The translations under genes and the position numbers were made by a program. A DNA stretch of 64,000 nt from NCBI RefSeq assembly GCF_000004075.3, contig NC_026657.2, positions 15,500,001 through 15,564,000 on the forward strand, in the 5' to 3' direction. Below, in pieces: positions 51,017-62,588 of the stretch. The DNA is from Cucumis sativus. Its lineage: Eukaryota; Streptophyta; Magnoliopsida; Cucurbitales; Cucurbitaceae. How positions within the stretch are numbered: the first letter of the stretch is position 1; each line of letters starts with the position of its first letter. The notes below the pieces were generated by a model. It saw only the letters and a list, made by a program, of their open reading frames with translations, was not told the DNA's origin and did no database searches.

Positions 51017-54000
51017 ATGGCCGCTTTATCAACTCCCCTCTCTCACAATGGTTTCTCTCGCAGCTTCTTCTCTACAAGACGTTCAAAAATTGTATACCCT
51101 TTTCCCCATTCGCTCCCCCGTATCACCTGCTCTGGTTAGTCTTTTCTCTATCTCTTCTATCTATAGTTTTATGCATTGATTTACTCCAATAATTGCTACA
51201 TTCTGTACCCTTTTGTGGGTAAATTGCGTTGGCTTCCTGCCCTTTGATTGCCTATTACATCTTGTTAAGCTTAGGATCAAGATGCTGGTTCGCCAAATTG
51301 GTTATTTCTTTGAATGAGTTCAAATTTGTAACAAAAAAATTAATGTGTTTGCATACCCTGAAATGTGCTTAGTCTAATACAATTAGATGGTAATTAGATG
51401 GTGTTTGGTGCGCTGAGTTGAGTTCTAAAGCATGGAATCAATGTGTTGAAATTAGTAAATCTATTTTAGAGGGGCATTGTTGTTTAGTCCGGAGATAGTA
51501 ATCATTAGAAAGAGGAAGAGAGACAAAGAAGAAGATGAACTGATGTTGTTGACATTGATGAAGTTGAGTTATTTAACACCAATTTATGAAGTTGATGGGC
51601 TAAACACTTTCGTAGGATTCTTCACCAAGTAGAGGGAAACAAATATTATGGAAATTGGACATTAAGTTGGAGTAAACAACTCAATTTCAAAAGTAAACAC
51701 CATTGAAGTTTGTACATTTATTGAGTAAATTTTTCTACCCTATATTTTTATTTTTTACATTTATCGAGTAACTTTATTTTCTTTCTTAATCTACTTTTCA
51801 CAATTATCAAGCAACTCCATCTTAGAACTCTGTTACCTTTGTCTAACAACACAAACTTACTAATTCCACTCAATTGGTCCAACACCCCTAACTCTACTCA
51901 ATTGGCCAAACACCCCTAGCTTCATATCTTATATCTTACAACACAAAACTACTAACTCCATCATATTACCTCTAGACTTATTAATTCCACTCAATTGGCC
52001 AAACACCCTCTAACTGAACTTGCATCGAAGTATTATGAGTTATATTTTAATGGAGTTTTATCTGCCATGCCATTGTCGCTGCACTTACAGCTACCAGGGA
52101 TGGGGCAGAACCAAGAGAAAATTTGTCACCCTGCAAGCATATTAGTACTGTAGCTTGTGGACTTCTTGCTGTTTGGGCTTTGACAAATACCTCTCCTGTC
52201 ATTGCAGCTAATCAGGTTAATAGCATTTCTGTTCATTTATAGTTTATACTTTTAAGTTTTGTATTGAATAGTTTGTACCCTAGATAAATTTTCAACTATT
52301 TGGAATATATGGATATAATCAACTTTGCTGCAGTAATCCATCAACTCAAGTCCATGACAATATACTGTAGTATGTTGATTATATTTAATTTTTGCATTAT
52401 TTTCTGTTGATTTGAAGTTTGTAGTGATTTATAACAGTTGACACGACTTTTAGAATAATGAAATGCTATTCAAATTTATCATGATATTTGGGTATGAACT
52501 GAAAATTCGCAAGCGCTATTCCGAACCTACAATGTTGCATTTAAATATAGGCTTAAGATGCAAGACCTAGTTATTTTTTTAGGGGGTTGAGTGTGCTGGT
52601 TTGGAAGCCCTACTTTTCCAGCTCCCTCCCACATCATTCTGAGCCCACATCCCTTTCTGGATGTTCTACGATACCATGATTATAAGGCTCTTTCTGATAG
52701 GATAACTTGTCAGTTACGTTTTCCTGATTCTAACTAAAATTCTGTTATGTACTTCACCAGTTGACATCCAGTTCATGTTACTCGATTTTCTTCTATTCAT
52801 GTTATGTTTTTCCTTTTATAGTGATGATTGACTAATGTTATTCACTTTCTGTCGCAAGCGTCAAATTGTTCGACGTTTTACTTTGGGAAAGAAACCTGTT
52901 GATCTTATAATGTCTGGGACTTGCAGAGGCTGCCTCCACTGTCTACAGAACCCGACCGATGTGAGCGTGCTTTTGTTGGTAATACCATAGGTCAAGCAAA
53001 TGGTGTCTATGATAAGCCAATTGATCTTCGTTTCTGTGACTACACAAATGAAAAAAACCAGTTGAAAGGGAAATCTCTTGCAGCTGCATTGATGTCAGAT
53101 GCAAAGTTTGATGGTGCAGATCTCTCTGAAGTGGTAATGTCAAAAGCTTATGCTGTTGGAGCCAGCTTCAAGGGTAAAACTCTCTCTATCATACCCCACT
53201 CTAAGAAGGAAGTGGGTTGTTAACAAATCATTCATATTAGTGGTGATTTTATTAAGTTTTAAAATCACTTTCAAACATATTTTTGTTGCTCAAATTATGT
53301 TCAACATTTAATTATATACTTTTAGAAACGTACTATTAAATTTTATTTTGAATAATTTAAAAACATTTTAGAATGTTTTTTAAAATGACAATAACGATTT
53401 TAATCATTTTGAAAATCACTCCTAAACATGTCATTAGTTTGTAGACTCTGCTCTCAATAATGGTACATAGATAAAATCCACATGCTCAACATATGCTAAT
53501 TTATAGAATAAATCCCAGGCTCCAAAACTATTTAGGAACGTGGATGATCTCATTTTAATTTTTAACTGGAATGAAACATCAAAAGATGTTTCATACCCTG
53601 CTCTCTTCTTGTGCTTCAAGTAAATTTGATGGGAAGCCAAAAATGCATTCAAGTAGACTATTAAGAAGTTTCATATCTGTTGACCTATTAAGCTGCATGT
53701 TAATCCCATGATTGATCCTAAGCTGGTCATGGGTTTGCTAAAATTATTGGCGGATTTGTCATTTGGTTTTTAGTTTTTGGAAATTGAATCTATGAACACT
53801 CATGGCACTCTAAAAAGGATACATATAAGTACATGTTTTCTGTTTTAAGGACGACTCCATAAGAATCTTGAAAAAAAAACTCACAGTATGGGTTAAAATA
53901 TCATGACAACGTTGCATATTGCAGGTGTTGATTTCTCAAATGCAGTTCTAGACAGGGTAAATTTTGGGAAAGCCAATCTCCAAGGAGCTTTGTTCAAGAA

Positions 54001-54148
54001 CACTGTGCTTTCAGGGTCAACATTTGATGACGCTCAATTGGAAGATGCAGTTTTTGAGGACACAATCATAGGCTACATTGATCTTCAGAAACTTTGTGTA
54101 AATCCAACTATTAGTCCTGAAGGAAGAGCTGAATTGGGATGTCGATGA
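51017..54148 (+). CDS. Thylakoid-lumen pentapeptide-repeat protein (15-kDa type)
   Basis: Exons 51017-51134, 52091-52215, 52927-53173 and 53925-54148 give 237 aa. Residues 1-40 look like a plastid transit peptide (Ser/Arg-rich). Residues about 58-79 (hydrophobic, ending SPVIAA) look like a lumen-targeting segment with a cleavage site near Ala79. The mature part has a loop with Cys residues (DRCERAF, LRFCDYTNE), then pentapeptide repeats from about residue 110 (SLAAALMSDAKFDGADLSE, VDFSNAVLDRVNFGKANLQG, STFDDAQLEDAVFEDT) that would form a right-handed beta-helix, and a short end with two Cys (KLCVNP, LGCR). It resembles thylakoid lumenal 15-kDa protein 1 (At2g44920, from memory). Biochemical function is unknown. 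Intron 1 holds a MITE-like repeat. Confidence 0.92.
51394..52013. mobile_element. MITE-like repeat with GGTGTTTGG ends
   Basis: TTAGATGGTGTTTGG at 51394-51408 and CCAAACACCCTCTAA at 51999-52013 are inverted copies differing at one of 15 positions. Pairing continues weakly inward around GAGTTGAGTT / CCACTCAATTGG. Similar CCAAACACCCCTA words recur inside near 51880-51920, suggesting nested or rearranged copies. No target duplication was found. Ends of this type are common in hAT-like MITEs. It sits in intron 1 of the pentapeptide gene. Confidence 0.45.
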
Positions 54149-54192
54149 TTTCCACATATATAGTTTCAATACTTGCACTATTTGTATTGTAC

Positions 54193-54198
54193 AATAAA
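54193..54198 (+). promoter_or_regulatory. Candidate poly(A) signal of the pentapeptide gene
   Basis: AATAAA lies 45 bp after the stop codon, in TTGTACAATAAACAG. It fits the usual near-upstream element distance, but plant signals are loose. Confidence 0.5.
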
Positions 54199-54884
54199 CA
54201 GCTTGATTGTTTTCAGTTTTGGTAAGTAATATATATACAAATCAAAAGAGATGACTCCCTCTCACTCCTATTGAAGCACTACGTGCTGTTTTCTATTTCT
54301 CATGGCGTTGTTTCACTGTTTCATGTAATTTGGGCTTGCAGGGGAAAAAAAGAAAGAGATTTGTCTTACTTTTTTAATCTAGGGTTTTAACATTCCGTCG
54401 GTGCTCTCTTTCCTCTCGAAGATCATTTTTCTCTCCCTTTCTCTCACGGTCTTGCTCTCTACAGTCCGGTCTCACTCTACAATGCAAACTGAATAAAGAG
54501 AAAGGAGATGAAGATAGTTGGAACTTCTCATCTGGTCTCGTCAAAGTTGGTAGCTGGAAAACAATTTTTTTTAAAGAACATTTTTAAATATAACAAAACA
54601 AATCAAAATATAACAAATTTTTGTATTCCACCAATGATACACATAGATAAATTTCTGTCGATGTATTATTAATACATTGATAATTGCTAATATATCGTTG
54701 ATAAAATTTGACACTTCACCGTATTTTCAATAGCTTTACCATTTATAGTAATCTCTTTCTTTCATGAATTTTTTTCTTATACTTATTACACCAGGGGGAT
54801 TGTTTAGATTCCAATCCCATGATTGGTTTTAGAGTTGGTTACGTAAAAGTGAATTGTAATAATTTATGTGTTAGAATCATAGAA

Positions 54885-54955
54885 GCGCATCTAGTGTAGT
54901 GGTATCATAGTACCCTCCCACGGTACTGACCGGGGTTCGATTCCCCGGATGCGCA
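54885..54955 (+). tRNA. tRNA-Gly (anticodon CCC)
   Basis: The 71-nt sequence folds into a full cloverleaf without an intron. The acceptor stem GCGCATC (54885-54891) pairs with GATGCGC (54948-54954) and is followed by discriminator A. The anticodon stem GTACC/GGTAC encloses CTCCCAC, giving anticodon CCC at 54917-54919. The T arm CCGGG-GTTCGATT-CCCCGG and the internal A box (TAGTGTAGTGG) and B box (GGTTCGATTCC) are present. A T-run terminator begins at 54957. It reads GGG glycine codons and looks functional. Confidence 0.96.
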
Positions 54956-54956
54956 C

Positions 54957-54965
54957 TTTTTTTTT
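54957..54965 (+). terminator. Pol III terminator of tRNA-Gly
   Basis: A run of about nine T residues begins two bases after the tRNA 3' end, the usual RNA polymerase III stop signal. Confidence 0.85.
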
Positions 54966-56336
54966 AACTTTTTAAAATATCAAATAAATCTTTTGATTCT
55001 TAGTTTAGTAATTTTGACAAAATATGTCAATAACGAAAATGAAATGAATAAAAAGAAAATTTAGAGAAAGTTTGTTTGATTTTGAACCATTATTGTTATT
55101 CAGCTGTCATTCCACATTTCCACATTTGTTCTTTCTTACCCAACATTCAACTACCATTTGTTCTTCTTCAAAAGGAATCCTATGCCAAAATAATTGGATC
55201 TGATCATGTGAAAAAAGAAAACATATTATTAGCTTTGCTTGGCATATGCATGCAGAACCACTTTTGTCACCATTATTCTCTATAGATAGCCTAGCTTTTG
55301 ATTGATGTGCGTTTTGGCAACTTCCTCTATGATTTCTAATTTATACCTACGTGAAACAAACCAAAACTACAGGCAATAATGGAATGAATTTTGTTATATC
55401 CTTCTTTGCAATGTTTCTTGCTCAAATGAGTATTCCAAGTTCGAGCACCAAATGTGTCAAAATGCAATTTAATGCACATTTTGGTGTTTGCTTTTGCGAT
55501 GCTCATTTCAGTAAGAAATGTTGCAACAAATGGAATGTTTTTTTTTAATTCTTTTTTTCAGTTTGAGGATCGATCGAACCTCTAACCTTAAGATCGATAT
55601 TTTATACTCTATATTAGTTTAGCTATATTCATTTTAATATTTTTTCTCTTTTTTGTTACCAAACTTTGTAGTATCCCTTAATTACAAACTGTTTTATTTA
55701 AAATTCTTAAATTTTGGATGGTTTCAAACTTTCAATTTTCAAATTTTGAAGTTGATGATCGTTGTTTCCATTATTAAAAAAAGGAATATAGTATGGCGAG
55801 TTTTGATTAATGTTGTTTCACTATTGTAATTTGTAATGATTTGGATGAAAATTAATATTTTGGAGAGAGAAAAAAGCTAAATTTAGTTCCGGATAATTTA
55901 CATCCATTTGACTTTTTTTTTTTAAAAAAAAAAATTAAAACTAAATTTATTTTCTCTTAATTTTCTATATTGAATTACAACGTTAAACTTTTAGCCAAAT
56001 TTTAAAAACCATAACAATTTTCAAAAACTAATCTAAAATTAGAAGAAGAGAAAAACAAAAAGGAAATTATCCTAAATTGAAAATAATTTTTAAAAAGTTA
56101 TTTTATTAACGTCTAAGAGTAAATATTTTTAATATACAAAACCTCTGAGCCTCAGAATCGATTCCACCGTTGCCTATTATTGCAAAGCTTAGTGAACGAA
56201 CGGTACTCCGTTCATCTTCTTCCCCAGCCCTCACCTCCACCCATTTTCCACTTATTTTTTCTCAAATGTCGCCTTCTCTACGTATCCCTCCTTTTCCCCA
56301 TCTAATCTCATCTCAATCTCTTCCGCCGCCAGAAAA
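54966..56336. other. AT-rich intergenic sequence and leader of the EF-hand gene
   Basis: It contains a SINE relic (55550-55630). Other frames (55076-55285, 55351-55548) lack motifs. From about 56140 the sequence becomes pyrimidine-rich and is the likely 5' leader of the EF-hand gene. Confidence 0.55.
55550..55630 (-). mobile_element. tRNA-derived SINE relic
   Basis: On the minus strand: TAGCTAAACTAATATAGAG (A-box-like), then CTTAAGGTTAGAGGTTCGAT (B box GGTTCGAT), ending in an A-rich tail. It shares AGGTTAGAGGTTC with the relic at 42224-42312. It lies about 600 bp downstream of tRNA-Gly but is not a copy of it. Confidence 0.55.
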
Positions 56337-59300
56337 ATGGGGAAGGCGGTGGTATATGTTCTTACAGCCACCGTCTTCGCTCTCTTCTTCCTAATTTCTC
56401 CCTCCAATTTCCACAATCGGAGCCATCAACAGGCAACTCGTCGTCTAGGATTCAAATTCCCAAACCCTACTTTCGATCCTCTTGTTACGGAAATGGAGAG
56501 ATTAGCAGCAGAGGAACGTGGTGAAAATGCGATTGGAGTGGACAATCAAAACCATAAGATCATCGATTCTTATAGAAATTACTACGATGAAGGGAGATTG
56601 AACATTTCGTTGAGGTTACTTGTGTTGTTTCCTTTGCTGGATAATTCGCCTAAAGATGGGGTTATCAGTTACGAGGAGTTGAGTGATTGGATTAATGGGC
56701 AAGCTATTGAAAGATTGAATTATAGAACGACGAAACAATTGGAGTTCTACGATAAGAATGGAGATGACGCCATTTCATTCCATGAATATCTGCCGCAGTT
56801 CACTGAGGAAGATATTGGTACGTGTTTCTTCATTTCTTTGATTATGATCGAAATTAGCTAAAATATTTTTCTGGTGATTTTAGGCTTAGTTTCTTCTCAT
56901 TGTTGTGTTTCATAACGTTACTCTTTCTTGGTTTTTTTTGTTTCAATTTAGTTAGTTTTTTTTAAATGTTAAAATTTGAGAGGTTTGAATTTTGTTTCTA
57001 TTTATACTTAGTTTTCGTAACCTTTTTAGTCTTGATTTTGTGTCTATTTATAATTTTAAATAAATAATTTCAAAGAATTATAGTTAATTAAACATCACCA
57101 ATTTTCTATCTCTGTTTAGCAAAAAAGTGACGAAAAAGTAGTAGAGGTTTGTGAGGTGGGTTGAAATCTTTTTAGATTCAACTCAATTGTTCAGATCGTA
57201 AATTTGTCTGATTCAAATAATTTGAATTAAAAATTTAACCCAACACAATCTTGGAATACTTGGATTTGGTTATTTTCGGTTGGTTGAATCATTTAAAAAT
57301 TTTATTCTAAAAAGAGTAAATTTCTCCGATTCAAATAATTTGAATTAAAAATTTAACCCAACACAAACTTGGAATACTTGGATTTGATTATTTTCTGTGG
57401 GTTGTTGGATCATTTAAAATTTTTGTTCTAAAAAAGTAAAGTGTGATTTGAAAACTCAATTCTAATTTATATAATACAACTGTTTTCGAAAGCACCAAAA
57501 AAACTACTTTTAAGATTTGTTGGAGGAGAATAAATTATCAAATAAACAATGAAATTGAATAAAACAAAAATAAATATTAAAAATATAATTGTATATAATT
57601 AAGAGGGAAAGGTTTTACATTACACTTGGCTGTAAAATTGTATAAAGAGGGTTTTGATGAACTGTTGTGTAACCAAAAGCGTACGTATTTTGCCTAATTA
57701 AAATATAAAAATGTAAGCAACTACTGTTGTGTAAAAATGTTTGACTGAATAATTGATATAGGAATAATGTGAGAGTGAGGAAAACACTACATTAGAATCC
57801 GTACAAAGGAACAACATTTAGATATGTAAAACCTTTGAAATATGTAGGAAAGTCATAGAGTATATATGGTAACTTTTCAAAAAAAAGAAAAAAGAAAAAA
57901 GAAAATTGGATATCACTTTTAGAAAAAGTAGAAGGTAATTTTTGTAAGTTAGGGTATTATTTTTCACATTGTGGGACTGAGACAGAAATAACATAGTGAA
58001 TATATTATATTTTTGAATGAAACAGCAAGAAATGAAACGGGATATGGAGAAGCTGGATGGTGGAGAAAGCAATTCACAAATGCGGATGTTGACAACAATG
58101 GCTTACTATATTTTGATGAACTTAAAGAGTAATGTCCCATCTTTCTCTACCATAAACAATAAGGTCTACTTCACTATTTTTAACCTTAATTACTATACAT
58201 AAGAATATGTATATGTATACAAACTTATTACAATATTATCATAAACATTGCCTAGTGTAATTTTAGAGAAAAATCAATACCTTGGACATGTGTGCTGATG
58301 GTCACCTAGAAAGGTGTGGCAATGTTCAAGTTTCAATTTATACTATTTCAAATGTAGTATTGTAATATTTTAAATGATTCACAATTTTTTTAAGGTTAAA
58401 ATACCATTTTATGGTATACTTTAGTTTATTTAATTTTAGTCTCCAACTTTCAAGAGTACTTTTGCTATAAGGTTTTAAAAATGCATTCACTTATTGTATT
58501 TCCTTACATGAAAATTATTGTAATTATTTAATCAATTCGAGTAAAAACTAACTTTCAAGGACTACAATTAAAATTTTATTAGAAGCACAGACTTAAACTG
58601 AATCTAACCGAGACCAAAAAAAGTTTTTAATTCTTTTTTTAAAAGGGTATGAGATATTTGTATCTTGCAGTTTCCTTCACCCAGAAGATAGCAGCAATTA
58701 CCGAATACAAAACTGGCTGTTGGCACAGAAAATGAAGTAACTTCTTCCGCTATACTTGAATCCATTAACCTTTATCATCTTAAAACCAAACCATCATCTT
58801 CCTGTTTAATTCATTCTTATGCAGGCGCATGGACCATGACAAAGATGGAAAGCTCAATTTTGATGAATTCCTTCACCATACATATGATATATACAAGAAC
58901 TATATTGAATTTGAAACTCAAGGCGAAGATGTACCAAGCGCTGAAGAGAAGTTTGATGAGCTTGATCTCGACGAGGATGAGTATGGCAATGCATTTGTTT
59001 GGAGAGTTATTTTTAGGGAAATTTTATATATATCAAAATACAAAAATTTCATCAACTCATCGAAATGACTTTTTTTTCTATTTACTATACTATTTCAGTC
59101 TTTATAATTTTGATGTTGTTTCATTTTAGTTTCTATACTATCAATATGTTCGTTTTAGTTCACACGCTTTTAACTTTGGTTCTCATTTTGGTTCTTATAT
59201 CATTTTTAAAGAACCAAAATTGTCTATCTTTTTTAAAGTTCAAGGACCAAACTGAATAAAAAACAAAAGTATAAGGACTAAAATAGTATTTAAACTTGTT

Positions 59301-59719
59301 TATATGTATTTGAAAATATTTGTAATGGTTTTGTCCGTTCTCTCTCACTTTTGTTGTTAATTTATTTGTAATATCAAACATTTTTGTGCAGAGTATTGTC
59401 AACGGAAGAATTAAGACCATTGTTCCAGTATCTTCATCCTGGAGAAGTGTCTTATGCTCAACATTACACAAGTCATTTGATTAATGAGGTACGTAATTAG
59501 TAGTTGAATTGAAGAGATTAAGATAAAGTAATCAAACTCAAAGATGATGAAGGTGAGTTAATAATGTGTGGTAATTAAAATTGAACAATGCAGGCTGACG
59601 ACAATAAAGATGGGTACTTAACAATCGATGAAATGCTTAATCATGAGTATGTTTTCTACAGCACAGTATATGAAAATCAGAATGGAGATTACGAAGATGA
59701 TTACCATGATGAACTTTGA
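56337..59719 (+). CDS. ER-retained six-EF-hand calcium-binding protein (calumenin/reticulocalbin-like)
   Basis: Exons 56337-56817, 58026-58128, 58671-58736, 58825-58980, 59392-59488 and 59594-59719 give 342 aa. Residues about 5-21 form a signal peptide or signal anchor, and the protein ends YHDEL, a standard ER-retention signal. Six EF-hand loops are visible: LDNSPKDGVISYEEL, YDKNGDDAISFHEY, ADVDNNGLLYFDEL, MDHDKDGKLNFDEF, LDLDEDEVLSTEEL and ADDNKDGYLTIDEM. This is the CREC pattern: low-affinity Ca binding in the secretory pathway. The first loop is lengthened and the fifth has acidic but non-canonical positions, so not all six need bind Ca. Exon 4 ends at a GTATGG donor that preserves frame; reading past it gives a false stop. 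Intron 1 carries a recent 118-bp tandem duplication. Confidence 0.94.
57198..57433 (+). repeat. 118-bp tandem duplication in intron 1
   Basis: Two adjacent copies begin with GTAAATTTGTCTGATTC (57198) and GTAAATTTCTCCGATTC (57316). They run through AATTTAACCCAACACAA and CTTGGAATACTTGGATTTG. They differ at only a modest number of sites, so the duplication is fairly recent. Confidence 0.85.
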
Positions 59720-61120
59720 TTTTTCTTCTTTTTTCCCCATTTTTTGAAGCTTAGATTTTAGATTTCATTTGCATATAAAGTGTATTGGGTTACAATTTTA
59801 CTAAACCCTCCCACCCCTTGTGGATTTTGATTCTTTTTCGACCAGGAATTTTTGTAGAGAAAAAATTTCTGTTCCCATTTTATTATTAAAATTTCATTTA
59901 TTGTAATTCTTTTTTCTTTATTTATTTCCTTCTTTCATCCTTTATTTTGTTTTTAATTTTTTTCTTTAGTATGCAAATATAGCAAAATGGCTTAAAATAA
60001 TTACAAATATAACGAAAATGGCTTAAAATAATTACAAATATAACGAAAGGAATAATGGGGATTAAGTGGCTTAAAAATGCATAGAGGATAATTTGTAAAA
60101 ATATCAATGGGCCGTTTGGGGGAAGGAGAGGAATAAGGGGAAAAAAGAATAAGAAAAAGGGAATTAAGTGGAGGAAAAAATTATTATAATCCTTGTTTGG
60201 GATAGGATGAAGTGAAAGGATTACGATGGGTTATTATAATCTTTATTTAGGAGAAAGATTATTTGAGGGAAAGATTATGACAAAAAAATTTGTATTTTTT
60301 TATTTGTACGTTAACTCCAATATGAGAAAAAATACATAATTTTTTTTTAAAATAAAATTATTGTTATTTTATCGCGAACCCAATAAGAATGAAAAATGTG
60401 CTAATAGTTTTTGCATTTGTGTAAATTGTTCGTACCATAAATTCTTTACGACCAAAAATTGTATTCAAAATCATTTTTTAGTTAGGTTGTACCGTAATCC
60501 AAGCTTTCACAAAAAAAATTGTATTGATTTTTTTTTTTTGTTGATTTTGTATAAATATTTTCTTTACATGAATCATACACCTAATATACTTTCAAAAATA
60601 AAGTTTTTTTTTTTTCATTTGTACAATAGTTTTTTATTTCTTTTTTAACATTAAATCAAGTACACAAAATAAAGTGTATTAATTTTTTTTTTTTTTGTAA
60701 AATATGAGGTATAAATTCAATTCACACAAAAATTGTGTTATTTAATTTCTCATTTGTCTTCAATTTGTAGTTCAATTTAATCCGTAAATTAAATACATTA
60801 AAAAAATGCTCTTTTCCTTCGATGGGTAAGAAATGCTGATGAAATGTTATCTATGAACCAAATATAAAAAAAAAAATGTATTATTTATTATTATTATTTT
60901 TGCGTTTGTCTAAACTTATTTATTTTATTCGTACTTTTTTTAAAACGACGAATTTTTTTTATTAAAATAATGTTTATACTTAATTTCTATTGTAACCCCA
61001 ACACACAATAAATATGTATTAATTTTTAAATTGATTTTATATAATAAAAAAATTGAACCGTACACACAATACACAATATAAACAAATTGTATTATGTTTT
61101 TATTTATGTAAGGGCAATTA
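59720..61120. other. EF-hand 3' flank and AT-rich intergenic sequence
   Basis: The first ~200 bp is the 3' UTR. A short tandem repeat (unit about 31 bp, CAAATATAACGAAAATGGC core, two and a half copies) lies at 59973-60049. GGGCCGTTTGGGGG at 60109 resembles a MITE end, but no partner was found. The rest is poly-A/T-rich with no gene. Confidence 0.55.
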
Positions 61121-61125
61121 GATTT

Positions 61126-62588
61126 GTTGGTAGTTAGTTTGTTATAAATAGGAAGTTGAGGAAGGAAGAAGGATATGAAGAATTTGGTGAAGAATTAGGG
61201 TTGCAATATTCCTTGAAAGAGAGAAATGACAGAGGGTTAGGGTTCTTTTACTTTTCTTTTTACTACTTTTATATTGTAATTCTATTGAAGGTATCAATAA
61301 AATAGAAACACTATATAGTGTTCTATCAAATAATGTTAGATACCTAGATTAGTATAGGGTAAGGGCAAAAGGGTAATTAGATTTGTTGGTAGTTAGTTGG
61401 TTATAAATAGGAAGTTGAGGAGGGAAGAAGAGTATGAAGAATTAGGGCTGCAACAATTTCCTTTTCATTGAAGTCTTTGTTTCGGATCCCTCAAGTGATT
61501 CTCACCTATCTTCCGTGATTATTTTCTGTTTTTTTGCTAATAAGCATCCACCAACATCTTCCATGATTATTTCCTTTTTTTTTTTGCTAATAAGCATCCA
61601 CCAACATCTTCTTCCCTCAACAACTTCTGCTCCGATTCTCACCCCTTCTTGTATGCATTGCATTCATCCGGTGATTGATAATCATCTAATGTGCTTCCAA
61701 CAGAACTACTTAGCTTGTTTTGATCAATTTCTTTTCCTTCAATTTCTATTTTGAACTGGTTTCGATCACTTGCACTTTGTTCTCAGCTCTTCCTGTCGGT
61801 GTCATTCCTCCGTCGACTGTCTTTATCATTGATATTTGTGGTTTCTTTTCGACTTCATCCTCTAATTTCTCTGTAATCTTCTTGCTCGACCGACTGATTG
61901 AATCTTCTATGTCGCTCGTTGTCCTAGATTTCTCACGAATCATGTTCTCAAAATATTTCATCAGTTCGATTTCTCTTTTCTTTTTGTTTCTTCGATTTCT
62001 CTTCTTTTTTTTTTTTTTTTTGTTTCTTCGATTTCTCTCTTTTTTGCTTATTTGATTTCTTGTCGTCTCTTCCTTCTCCAACGTTTCAACCCACTCTGAC
62101 AAGCGCTTATCATTTTTCTCAATATGAATCCCCCTTCGATCAATTGCCTCTGTCAAGGTTTCTTCAATTTCTGACCTTTTTGTTTTTTCCTTCTCCATCG
62201 TTTCCATAAACAGCAACATCATTTGTTGAGTCCTCTCGTTTATTGCAATAATGCTTTCCATTGTTTCCCACATTGACGGCAGTTTCACTTCCATGGCTGA
62301 CAACTTGATAATTCTTCCTCCAAGATCAACTAGCCCCGATACCAATTTGATATAACACTGATATATTGTTTCTATTTTATTGACACCTTCAACAGAATTA
62401 CAATATAAAAGCAGTAAAAGAACTCTTAACCCTCTACCCTTCCTCTCTTTCAAGGAATGTTGCAGCCCTAATTCTTCACCAAATTCTTCATACTCTTCTT
62501 CCCTCCTCAACTACCTATTTATAACCAACTAACTACCAACAAATCTAATTACCCTTTTGCCCTTACCCTATACTAATCTAGGTATCTA
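61126..62588 (-). mobile_element. Rearranged LTR-retroelement fossil with LTR copies and a gag-like frame
   Basis: Three related LTR pieces share AGATTTGTTGGTAGTTAGTT and TTATAAATAGGAAGTTGAGG: about 61126-61327 (+), 61331-61440 (+, partial) and 62345-62588 (-). The minus-strand copy begins TGTTAGATACCTAG and ends TATCA, followed by TTGGTATCGGGGC, which resembles an initiator-Met primer-binding site. Downstream of it on the minus strand, an open stretch to 61746 encodes a charged, coiled-coil-like protein, as in some Ty3/gypsy gag N-termini. No pol domain accompanies it. The element is broken and old, and the mixed orientations imply nesting or rearrangement. Confidence 0.6.
61511..61608. repeat. 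Two-copy tandem repeat of about 49 bp
   Basis: Copies at about 61511-61558 and 61559-61608 share TTCC-TGATTATTT and GCTAATAAGCATCCACCAAC. They lie within the LTR-fossil region and differ mainly in a T-run. Confidence 0.85.

Noticed and set aside
61746-62510. 254-codon minus-strand frame as a host coiled-coil gene
   Set aside because: It begins within an LTR copy and follows a primer-site-like sequence, so it belongs to a retroelement fossil.
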